Shown here one piece after another: positions 5,939-11,955 of a DNA stretch of 12,513 nt (within the stretch, counting starts at the first letter, position 1; every line of letters begins with the position of its first letter). The translations under genes and the position numbers were made by a program. The notes beneath the pieces are model-generated. The model had not been told where the DNA came from, searched no databases, and worked only from the letters and a program-made list of their open reading frames with translations. The stretch comes from Acidobacteriota bacterium (GTDB lineage: Bacteria; Acidobacteriota; Terriglobia; Terriglobales; SCQP01). The stretch spans positions 1-12,513 of the forward strand of contig JAKAOE010000009.1 of NCBI GenBank assembly GCA_021823305.1, written 5' to 3'.

Positions 5939-7030
5939 ATGAAACACACGCCACGTCCTCAATCAATCTCATGGTTCCAGGATCACTACCGCGGAGGCCG
6001 GCTCGAGCTGCGCCCCCCATTTCAGCGCAAGCCCGTATGGACCGCAAAGCAGCGCTGCGCGCTTATCGAGTCAATCCTACTGGACATTCCAATCCCCGAA
6101 GTTTACGTCCAAGTTACGACGGCGCCCGACGGCACCGAACAATACGGGGTCGTCGACGGCCAGCAGCGGCTCAGGACTATCCTGCAGTTCATTGGTATCG
6201 AAAGGACGGACGACCAGACCTTCGGAGAAGATAACAACTCATTTCTCCTCGATCAGCTCACCGAGAAGTCGCCTCACTACATGTGGTCTTTTTCCGAGAT
6301 CAGGGACGAAAGGCGGAAGGCGTTCTTCCAGTACGAGATTTGCGTGCGCTTCCTCTACACAGAGGACGTCTCCCAGGTTGAGGACGTGTTCAAGCGCCTC
6401 AACAAATTCGCGATGCCCCTCAAGGCGCAGGAACTGAGAAACGCGACCTTCCACGGACCATTCGCGAGGCTCTCCGAGGAATTAGCGAACGACGAGTACT
6501 GGGCGGTTAACCGGATAGTCACGCCGGCTTCAATCCGGCGCATGGCCGATATTGAAATGATGAGCGACCTCCTGATTGGGCTTCTCCACGGTCCGCAGGG
6601 GGGCAGCGCACGTATCCTCGATGAGTATTACCAGAAATACGAACAATTCGAGGAAGAGTTTCCGGAGCAGCAGCGCGTGCGCCGCACCTTCGGGAGCACA
6701 CTCGACACCGTGCGGCGTCTCTTCCCGCGCATCGGCGACGCCCCACGCTGGAGCAATCGGGCCGATTTTTACAGCCTCTTCGTTGCAATCGGCACGCAGC
6801 TGGCTAACGTCGAAATCTCCAGGAGGTCAGAACGCGCGCTGTCGAAGGCGCTCATCGAGTTCGCGCATGCCGTGGACGAGAAGCTTAGGGACCCGGCCTC
6901 GCGAGATGGCAGCCCCGCCAGCAGCTACGCAAGCGCGATTGAGAAAGGCTCGAATGACAAGGCCCGCAGGGCGGACCGACACGAGGCCCTACAAGTTGTA
7001 ATCAGTGCCTTCGCGAAGCAGCCTACGTAG
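5939..7030 (+). CDS. DUF262 (GmrS-like) domain protein without HNH domain
   Basis: The N-terminal DUF262 domain, the fold found in the GmrS part of GmrSD type IV restriction enzymes and in SspE-like proteins, is clear. PPFQRKPVW lies at 26-34 and VVDGQQRLRTIL at 71-82, the DGQQR being the hallmark ParB-like NTPase motif. VFKRLNKFAMPLKAQELRNA (split over 150-169) completes the family pattern. The rest (about 175-363) is helical with a charged C-terminus. No DUF1524/HNH nuclease (GmrD) motif is seen, and no separate gene for one follows, since murB is convergent 32 bp downstream. ATG 5939 follows the previous stop by eight bases with GAGAG just upstream; a TTG at 5927 overlapping that stop would add four residues. 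Likely role: nucleotide-dependent sensor or regulator in a defence module with the preceding gene. The family call is firm; the function is inferred. Confidence 0.88.
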   Translation: MKHTPRPQSISWFQDHYRGGRLELRPPFQRKPVWTAKQRCALIESILLDIPIPEVYVQVTTAPDGTEQYGVVDGQQRLRTILQFIGIERTDDQTFGEDNNSFLLDQLTEKSPHYMWSFSEIRDERRKAFFQYEICVRFLYTEDVSQVEDVFKRLNKFAMPLKAQELRNATFHGPFARLSEELANDEYWAVNRIVTPASIRRMADIEMMSDLLIGLLHGPQGGSARILDEYYQKYEQFEEEFPEQQRVRRTFGSTLDTVRRLFPRIGDAPRWSNRADFYSLFVAIGTQLANVEISRRSERALSKALIEFAHAVDEKLRDPASRDGSPASSYASAIEKGSNDKARRADRHEALQVVISAFAKQPT

Positions 7031-7038
7031 GGCGCACG

Positions 7039-7053
7039 GGCGCATGGGGCGCC
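7039..7053. terminator. Small GC hairpin between convergent DUF262 and murB genes
   Basis: GGCGC (7039-7043) and GCGCC (7049-7053) form a perfect 5-bp stem with a five-base loop in the 32-bp gap between two convergent stop codons. The position suits a bidirectional terminator, but there is no T tract on either strand and the stem is short. Confidence 0.28.
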
Positions 7054-7062
7054 AGGGAGAGG

Positions 7063-8211
7063 CTACCCACCCGAGCCCACCCCTTCCGGCTCGCGCTGCA
7101 ACTCCACCCCAAACCGCCCCGCCACCGCGTCTTGAATCCGCCGCGCTAGCGCCTCTACCTCCGCCGCGCTCGCGCCACCGTCGTTGACGATCGCCAGCAC
7201 ATGCTTGCTGGACAATCGCGCCCGGCTGCCCTCGATCCGGAAGCCCCTCGCGAACCCCGCGCGCTCGATCAGCCACGCCGCCGGAACCTTCACCTGTCCA
7301 TCGCCCGCGGCGAACCGCGGCGGCTCCTCGCCCGCCGCCCGCGCGATGGTCTCTACGTCCGCCTCCGCCACGATCGGGTTCTTGAAGAACGACCCCGCGC
7401 TGCGGCTGTCCGGATCGGCGGCGTCCAGCACCATCCCCTTGCTCCGCCGCAGCGCCACCACCGCCGCCCGCGTCGCTTCCAGCGAAGTCGCCCCGCCGCC
7501 CAGCCTGACGCGGCAACTTGAAGACGCCCCGAGCGCCAGCGGGCGTCCGTTGCCGGGGATCGAAGCACGGCCACAGCCCGACCAGCGGGAGGGCGGCGCA
7601 AGCAAAAGGTGGCCGAGCCACCGCTGCAGTTCCGGATACCGCACCGTCGCCGCCCCGCCCGGCCGCAGCCGCAGCGTCACCGACGCCACCACGAACCGCC
7701 CGCGATCCGCGCCGTTGAACCGGCTGGCCCGGTAGCCGAAGCCGCACTCCTTCGCGCCCAGTTCCACCCATGCCTCGCGCTGCGTGTCCCAGGCGCGCAC
7801 CCGCTCCAGCACCTCGCCCACTTCCTGCCCGTACGCGCCCACGTTCTGCACCGGCGTCGCGCCCACCGTGCCCGGGATCCCGCTCAGGCACTCGATGCCC
7901 GCCCAGCCGCGCGCGACGCACGCCGCCACCAGCGCGTCCCAATCCTCGCCCGCCGCCGCCTCGACCTCGCCGCCGTCTCCGAACCGCACCCCGCGCAATG
8001 CGATGTGCGCCGCCAGCCCGCCGAACCCGGCATCGCTCACCAGCAGGTTGCTGCCCGCGCCCCACGCCAGCCACGCCAGCCCGCGCCCGCGCGCCCACGC
8101 CACCGCCTCCGGGATCTCCGCCTCCGCCGCGATTTCGGCCGCGAACCGCGCCGGGCCGCCTACGCCCAGCGTGGTTCGCTGCCCCAGCGGCTGATGTTCC
8201 TCAATCCGCAC
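7063..8211 (-). CDS. murB: UDP-N-acetylenolpyruvoylglucosamine reductase (type I MurB) with an in-frame insert
   Basis: This FAD enzyme reduces UDP-GlcNAc-enolpyruvate to UDP-MurNAc in peptidoglycan synthesis, in the cytoplasm. The FAD-binding part shows PLGQRTTLGVGGPA, LGAGSN-type WGAGSNLLVSD and LSGIPGTVGATPVQNVGAYGQEV. The substrate-site Tyr-Arg lies in FGYRASRF, and the catalytic Ser is in SRSAGSFFKNP, which places it in type I. The C-terminal acid is probably in LQREPE, after which the protein ends with an unusual GVGSGG. From the GTG at 8211 the protein has 382 residues; a 35-codon palindromic insert (7511-7615) accounts for the excess over the usual 340-347. GTG 8265 is an alternative start that would overlap the upstream lipoprotein gene by 20 bp; 8211 is preferred because the family normally begins about there and a TATTCT box sits seven bases before it. 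Confidence 0.95.
   Translation of the reverse strand: MRIEEHQPLGQRTTLGVGGPARFAAEIAAEAEIPEAVAWARGRGLAWLAWGAGSNLLVSDAGFGGLAAHIALRGVRFGDGGEVEAAAGEDWDALVAACVARGWAGIECLSGIPGTVGATPVQNVGAYGQEVGEVLERVRAWDTQREAWVELGAKECGFGYRASRFNGADRGRFVVASVTLRLRPGGAATVRYPELQRWLGHLLLAPPSRWSGCGRASIPGNGRPLALGASSSCRVRLGGGATSLEATRAAVVALRRSKGMVLDAADPDSRSAGSFFKNPIVAEADVETIARAAGEEPPRFAAGDGQVKVPAAWLIERAGFARGFRIEGSRARLSSKHVLAIVNDGGASAAEVEALARRIQDAVAGRFGVELQREPEGVGSGG
7511..7615 (-). repeat. 105-bp palindromic element inserted in frame in murB
   Basis: The stretch consists of two tandem hairpins. Reading the plus strand, the first pairs CGGCAAC (7511-7517) with GTTGCCG (7549-7555) and GACGCCC (7523-7529) with GGGCGTC (7541-7547). 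The second pairs CGGCCAC (7568-7574) with GTGGCCG (7609-7615), with an inner CCCG/CGGG. The outer ends are also imperfect terminal inverted repeats (six of seven positions). Its length is exactly 35 codons, and removing it gives a MurB of 347 residues with a smooth join (QRWL followed by VRLGGGATSLEATRAAV). It lies in the linker between YPELQRWL and SLEATRAAVVALRR, where relatives have only a short loop. The insert-like translation is rich in Gly, Ser, Arg and Pro. That it is a mobile repeat family is an inference, as no second copy lies in the window. Confidence 0.6.
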
Positions 8212-8217
8212 CTGAGC

Positions 8218-8223
8218 AGAATA
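8218..8223 (-). promoter_or_regulatory. -10-like box directly ahead of the preferred murB start
   Basis: On the minus strand TATTCT ends seven bases before the first base of GTG 8211, the spacing expected for a leaderless transcript. It matches four of six consensus positions, and there is no convincing -35. Read-through from the upstream lipoprotein gene is an equally good way to express murB. Confidence 0.25.
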
Positions 8224-8245
8224 ATCCAGGCGCGGAGCGAAGCCG

Positions 8246-8968
8246 CTACTTCCCGCTGCCGCCACCGCCCAGGTTGTCGGTCAGCAGCTTGATGTCCACC
8301 CGGCGGTTGAACTGCCGCCCCTTGAGCGTCGCGTTCGACTCCGCCGGCCGGTTCTCGCCCAGCCCGATCAGGTAAATCCGGTGCGGCGCGATGTCATTCG
8401 CCTCCAGGTAGCGCACCACCGCGTTCGCCCGCTCCTGGCTCAGCCTGTCGTTGAACGCCTTCGGCCCGGTGGTGTCGGTGTAGCCCTGCACTTCCAGGAT
8501 CCCGTGCGGGTTGTTCTGGACCTGCGACACCACGCCGTCGAGGATCTGCTTCGCCTCCGGCGTCAGTTCCGCCTTGTTGAGCGCGAAGTGCACCGTCGTC
8601 TGCGAAGTCAGCTTGTAATCGTCCAGGTTCGCCATCGTCGCGTCCAGCGCCCGGATTTGGCCCGAGGTCTGGTTCAACTGGCTGCTCACCTGTTGTGCCT
8701 GGCCTTGCGTCTGTTGCGCCTGGCTGAGCGCCTTCTGCGTTTGCGCATCCACCGCGGCGATGCCTTGCTGTGTCTTTTGGTTCACGTCGCGGATGGCGTT
8801 GGTGTTCTTCGCCGTCTCCGTGTCCAGCTGGTTGACGTGGTCCATCAGCGGCGTGGTCTGTTGCCGCACGTAGTTCTTCGTGGTGCAGCCGCCCGCCATC
8901 AGCGCGGTGACGGCAAACGCGGCCAATGCGAAGTAGCGCGGCGAGGAGAAGCGGGTTGCAAGCGGCAT
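8246..8968 (-). CDS. OmpA/Pal-family outer-membrane lipoprotein with coiled-coil linker
   Basis: This 240-residue envelope protein begins with a signal peptide ending in LMAGGC, giving a lipidated Cys28. The lipobox is slightly off consensus, with Ala at -3. Residues of about 35-115 are a Gln/Asn/Ala/Thr-rich heptad stretch predicted to form a coiled coil. The C-terminal OmpA-like domain (about 124-229) binds peptidoglycan: TVHFALNKAELTPEA, GYTDTTGP, DRLSQERANAVVRYL and RQFNRRVDI. The ligand residues are Asp165 and Arg180, fifteen apart as usual. A Gly-rich tail GGGGSGK ends the protein. The frame is open upstream to 9061, but ATG 8968 is clearly the start because GGAGG lies five bases before it and the signal peptide follows directly. 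It tethers the outer membrane to the wall and lies ahead of murB on the same strand, 34 bp away. It is not provably Pal, since no Tol genes are present. Confidence 0.9.
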   Translation of the reverse strand: MPLATRFSSPRYFALAAFAVTALMAGGCTTKNYVRQQTTPLMDHVNQLDTETAKNTNAIRDVNQKTQQGIAAVDAQTQKALSQAQQTQGQAQQVSSQLNQTSGQIRALDATMANLDDYKLTSQTTVHFALNKAELTPEAKQILDGVVSQVQNNPHGILEVQGYTDTTGPKAFNDRLSQERANAVVRYLEANDIAPHRIYLIGLGENRPAESNATLKGRQFNRRVDIKLLTDNLGGGGSGK

Positions 8969-9071
8969 GATAGCCTCCACGATCGGCTGTGCACGGCGCC
9001 TGCCAAACCGCATCACCGCGCATCTCCTGCACTTGGCGCGGCCGTCGCCTGGTTTCGTCAAGCCGGCGCGG

Positions 9072-9077
9072 TAAAAT
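9072..9077 (+). promoter_or_regulatory. Candidate -10 box for uvrC
   Basis: TAAAAT stands out in the GC-rich 137-bp gap between the divergent lipoprotein and uvrC genes and matches five of six -10 positions. It would start transcription near 9084, leaving about 22 bases before the TTG start. No -35 match was found at the right spacing, and no LexA-type box is recognised. Confidence 0.3.
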
Positions 9078-9105
9078 TTACATAACTCGCGGTGGAACCG
9101 CCTCC

Positions 9106-10962
9106 TTGGACCTGATTGACAAATCCCGCCAGCTTCCCGCCTCGCCCGGCGTTTACCTCTTCAAGAACGCCGGCGGCAAGGTGATCTACGTGGGCAAAGC
9201 CAAGGACCTGCGTGCCCGCGTCCGCACCTACTTCCTTGCCGGCCAGCTTGAAACCGCCAAGACCGGATCGCTGCTGCGCGAAGCCGCCGACCTCGAAAGC
9301 ATTGTGGTGGATACCGAAGCCGAAGCGCTGGCGCTCGAAAACACGCTCATCAAGCAGTGGCAGCCGCGTTTCAACGTCCTGCTGCGCGATGACAAGACCT
9401 ACCCCTACATCCGTCTCAGCCGCGAGCGTTTCCCCCGCGTCTACGTCACCCGCCGCCTCACTGACGACGGCTCCGAGTTCTTCGGTCCCTTCTTTCCCGC
9501 CGGCTTCGCCTACCGGCTCGTCCATTTCATCCACAAGCACTTCCTCGTCCCTTCCTGCCGTGTCGACCTGACCCGCTTTCATCCCCGCCCCTGCCTCGAG
9601 TACCACATCCACCGTTGCCTCGGCCCCTGCGCCGAAGGCCTCACCACCCCCGAGCGCTACCAGCAGGCGGTCGCCGACGTCCGCCTCCTGCTCGCCGGCA
9701 AGCAGGGCGACCTGGCGCGCGACCTCCGCCGCCGCCGCGACGAAGCCGCCGCGCGCGAGGACTTCGAAGCCGCCGCCGGCCTGCGCGACCTGCTCAGCGT
9801 GCTCGAAGACCTGCGGCAGAAGCAGAAAATGCACGCCGTCAGCGGCGAGGACGCCGACCTCATCGGCTTCTGCCGCGAAGGCGCCCGCGCCGCGCTCAGC
9901 CTCTTTCACCTGCGCCATGGCCGCGTGGTGGACCGGCGCGAGTTCTTCTGGGAGGCGCTGCCCCAGCCCGAAGCCGGGGACCGCGAGCTGCTCGGCGCCC
10001 TGCTCAAGCAGATCTACCTCCAGCAGCCCTACCTCCCGCCCCGCATCGCCGCCCCGCTCGAGTTCGAGGACCGCGAACTGCTCGCCGCCGCGCTCTCGCA
10101 GCAGCGCGGCGCGCACGTCGAGATCGTCGTCCCCCAGCGCGGTGACAAGCGCGCCCTGCTCACCCTGGCGGCCAAGAACGCCCGCCTCGCCTTCCAGCGC
10201 CGCTTCCGTTCCGCCGCCCCCGCCGAGCAGGCCGCCGCCGGCTGGCAGGCCCTCGCCGCCGCCCTCGCCCTGCCGCTCGGCAGCGAGCCCGGCCGGATTG
10301 AATGTTTCGACATCTCCCACTTCCAGGGTGCCGAAACCGTCGCCGCGATGACGGTGTGGGACGCCGGCGCCTTGCGCCGCTCCGACTACCGCAAATTCAA
10401 GCTCCGCGGCGTGGTCAATGCCGTGGACGATTTCCGCTCGCTCGAGGAAGTCGTCCGCCGCCGCTACCAGCGCCGCCTCGCCGAGGGTGCGCCGTTGCCC
10501 AACCTGGTGCTGATTGACGGCGGCATCGGCCAGCTCCACGCCGCCCACAAGGCGCTGCTCGACCTCGGCCTCGGTTCGCTGCCGCTCGCCAGCCTGGCCA
10601 AGCGCGAGGAGTTGGTCTATGTCCTCGGCCGCGAGTCCTCGCCGCTGCGCCTCGATCCCGCGCCGCTGCGCACCCTCCAGCTCCTGCGCGACGAGGCCCA
10701 CCGCTTCGCCATCACCTTCCACCGCCGGCGCCGCGGCCAGGCCACGCTGCGCTCCGAGCTGCTCGCCGTGCCCGGCGTCGGCCCCGCCTCCGTGCGCAAG
10801 CTCCTGGCCCGCTTCGGCAGTCTCGCCGCGGTGCGCGCGGCCTCGCCCGAGGATCTGGCGCAAGTGCTCCCCGCCGCTCGCGCACGAACCCTCTGGCGGC
10901 GCCTGCGCGAGGTGCCCGGCGAAATACCGCTCAACTCCGGCGATGCCGCGTCCGTTAATTGA
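9106..10962 (+). CDS. uvrC: Excinuclease ABC subunit C
   Basis: UvrC makes the two incisions flanking a DNA lesion once UvrB has been loaded by UvrA. The 618-residue protein (E. coli 610) has the full domain order. The GIY-YIG nuclease (about 12-90) reads GVYLFKNAGGKVIYVGKAKDLRARV. Four cysteines follow at 151, 163, 171 and 175, with the spacing reported for the UvrC iron-sulfur cluster. The UVR domain that contacts UvrB lies at about 199-234. The RNase H-like nuclease has Asp402 in FDISHFQG, the acids in VDDFRSLEE (about 441-442), Asp471 in VLIDGG and His532 in DEAHRFA. A helix-hairpin-helix (about 553-591, VPGVGPASVRKLLARFGS) completes it. The frame is open to 8989, but the family begins at LDLIDKSRQLPASPG, so the rare start TTG 9106 is chosen. 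All catalytic residues are present. Confidence 0.97.
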   Translation: MDLIDKSRQLPASPGVYLFKNAGGKVIYVGKAKDLRARVRTYFLAGQLETAKTGSLLREAADLESIVVDTEAEALALENTLIKQWQPRFNVLLRDDKTYPYIRLSRERFPRVYVTRRLTDDGSEFFGPFFPAGFAYRLVHFIHKHFLVPSCRVDLTRFHPRPCLEYHIHRCLGPCAEGLTTPERYQQAVADVRLLLAGKQGDLARDLRRRRDEAAAREDFEAAAGLRDLLSVLEDLRQKQKMHAVSGEDADLIGFCREGARAALSLFHLRHGRVVDRREFFWEALPQPEAGDRELLGALLKQIYLQQPYLPPRIAAPLEFEDRELLAAALSQQRGAHVEIVVPQRGDKRALLTLAAKNARLAFQRRFRSAAPAEQAAAGWQALAAALALPLGSEPGRIECFDISHFQGAETVAAMTVWDAGALRRSDYRKFKLRGVVNAVDDFRSLEEVVRRRYQRRLAEGAPLPNLVLIDGGIGQLHAAHKALLDLGLGSLPLASLAKREELVYVLGRESSPLRLDPAPLRTLQLLRDEAHRFAITFHRRRRGQATLRSELLAVPGVGPASVRKLLARFGSLAAVRAASPEDLAQVLPAARARTLWRRLREVPGEIPLNSGDAASVN

Positions 10963-10987
10963 AATGCGGGGTCCGGGGTGTTAGCAT
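10959..10987 (+). promoter_or_regulatory. Sigma-70-type promoter for the ytxH-like gene
   Basis: TTGAAA (10959-10964) and TAGCAT (10982-10987) are separated by 17 bp, matching the consensus at five of six and four of six positions. The -35 overlaps the uvrC stop codon. Predicted initiation is near 10994, close to the AGGAGA Shine-Dalgarno sequence (10994-10999) that lies eight bases before the ATG at 11008. This is the best-formed promoter in the window. Confidence 0.5.
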
Positions 10988-11007
10988 CGCCTCAGGAGAA
11001 TTGAGCC

Positions 11008-11364
11008 ATGGCGGAATCCCGTGGATTGTGGTTTTTGGTCGGCTTGAGTCTGGGGGCGCTGGCCGGGGTGCTCTACGCGCCGCAGTCGGGCGAAAAGACG
11101 CGCGAGTTGCTGCGCAGCAAGGCGGACGAGAGCCGCGATCTCATGCAGCGTCGGGCTGGCGAGGTGCGCCAGCAGATGAACCAGCGCGTCACCACCATGC
11201 GCGAACAGGCCACCGACATCGCCGACCGCAGCCGCCAGGCGGTCAACCGTCAGATTGATCAGTTCCAGGCCGCGGTCGAGGCGGGCAAGCAGGCCTACCG
11301 CGAAGCCGCCGGCCTGGAGAACCCCGGCTTGGAGAACAAAGGAGACGCCGCCTCGCAGCTCTGA
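11008..11364 (+). CDS. YtxH-like small membrane protein
   Basis: This 118-residue protein has one membrane helix (about 7-24, WFLVGLSLGALAGVLYA) followed by the YtxH signature APQSGEKTRELL. A long, highly charged helical region then runs from about 30 to 100, rich in Arg, Gln, Glu and Ala, and is likely a coiled coil. The end contains a short tandem, LEN-PG-LEN-KG. The family is linked to general stress in Bacillus, but its molecular role is poorly known. A consensus-like promoter and AGGAG sequence support the start. The next gene, another one-helix protein with a helical tail, follows after 36 bp, and such pairs recur in genomes as I recall, so the two may form an envelope-associated complex. 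Confidence 0.82.
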   Translation: MAESRGLWFLVGLSLGALAGVLYAPQSGEKTRELLRSKADESRDLMQRRAGEVRQQMNQRVTTMREQATDIADRSRQAVNRQIDQFQAAVEAGKQAYREAAGLENPGLENKGDAASQL

Positions 11365-11400
11365 TCCCGCGCCGGTGGCGGCGCCCGCACAGTCAAGCAC

Positions 11401-11931
11401 ATGCCTACCACCGACATTCTGCTGCTCGTCTTCGTCGCGCTTGCCGCCGTCGCTCTGCTGGGCCAGTGCATCGCCTTGCTGTCGCTCAGCCGCAAGGTCA
11501 GCGCGCTCGCTGATCGCGTCACCCCGCTGCTGCCCCAGGTCGAGCAGTCGGCGCGCATGCTGCCGCCGCTGGTGATGGAGGTGCAGGCCATGGTGGCGGA
11601 AACCCGCCCCAAGCTCCAGGCCGTCGCCACCAACGTCGCCGAGATCACCGTCCTCGCCCGCGACCAGGTGCGCCGCGCCGACGCCATCGCCGGCAGCCTG
11701 GCCGACCGCCTCGAGCTGCAGCTGGTGCGCGTGGATGAGGCCGTCGCCGCCGCTCTGACCGGCTTCGAGCAGATCACCACCACCTTCCGCCAGACCGTGC
11801 TCCGCCCGGTGCAGGACGTCAACGCCATCGTCCAGGGCCTGCGCACCGGCCTCGATTTCTTCTTCCGCCGCCGCCCCAGCCCCACCCTCGGCCCCCGCGC
11901 CGTCTACCAGGACGAGGAAATGTTTATCTGA
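11401..11931 (+). CDS. DUF948-like one-helix membrane protein
   Basis: This 176-residue protein has an N-terminal membrane helix (about 6-28, ILLLVFVALAAVALLGQCIALL) and then a long amphipathic helical stretch (30-150) with heptad-like hydrophobic positions, resembling DUF948/YtxG-type proteins and methyl-accepting-like helices. A basic FFFRRRPSP segment and an acidic, hydrophobic tail, QDEEMFI, end it. The start ATG lacks an obvious Shine-Dalgarno sequence. It follows the YtxH-like gene in the same direction, and both are probably in one transcript. Function is unknown; the DUF948 match is from pattern recognition and less certain than the topology. Confidence 0.7.
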   Translation: MPTTDILLLVFVALAAVALLGQCIALLSLSRKVSALADRVTPLLPQVEQSARMLPPLVMEVQAMVAETRPKLQAVATNVAEITVLARDQVRRADAIAGSLADRLELQLVRVDEAVAAALTGFEQITTTFRQTVLRPVQDVNAIVQGLRTGLDFFFRRRPSPTLGPRAVYQDEEMFI

Positions 11932-11943
11932 AGTCTTTCCGGC

Positions 11944-11949
11944 TAGAAT
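11944..11949 (+). promoter_or_regulatory. -10-like box placing transcription start at the dinB-like ATG
   Basis: TAGAAT (five of six matches to TATAAT) ends six bases before the ATG at 11956, so transcription would begin on or next to the start codon and the message would be leaderless. No Shine-Dalgarno sequence exists in the 24-bp gap after the preceding stop. No -35 is recognisable. Confidence 0.38.
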
Positions 11950-11955
11950 TTCCCC

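Larger units (their letters stand above)
4096..7062 (+). other. Putative genomic island between pruA and murB
   Basis: The three genes here differ in composition from both flanks. For example, bases 6061-6120 contain 28 G+C of 60, against 46 of 60 at 10441-10500 in uvrC. Codons such as ATA, AGA, AGG, CTA and TTA, nearly absent from the flanking genes, appear repeatedly. The gene types (DNA methyltransferase, nucleotidyltransferase-fold protein, DUF262 protein) are typical of defence islands. No integrase, tRNA or convincing direct repeat marks the ends; the left limit is taken as the pruA stop and the right limit as the murB stop, with only 32 bp between the DUF262 and murB stops. Horizontal acquisition is an inference. 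Confidence 0.6.

Noticed and set aside
4160..7067. GGCTACC at 4160-4166 and 7061-7067 as island-flanking direct repeats
   Set aside because: Seven bases is expected by chance at this distance and the right copy runs into the murB coding sequence; no target-site pattern supports it.
6989..8098. Alternative minus-strand frame of 369 residues over murB
   Set aside because: It is a shifted frame of murB with Arg/Gly/Ala-rich text and no motif; the MurB motifs are all in the other frame.
8989..9105. N-terminal extension of uvrC and of the OmpA-like gene into their shared gap
   Set aside because: UvrC family members begin at the residue encoded by TTG 9106, and the lipoprotein signal peptide with GGAGG fixes its start at 8968.
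9058..10863. Long open frame (601 residues) antisense to uvrC
   Set aside because: Its product is a Gly/Ala/Glu/Val/Leu-rich mirror of the codon bias of uvrC, without any domain; GC-rich genes routinely leave such open antisense frames.
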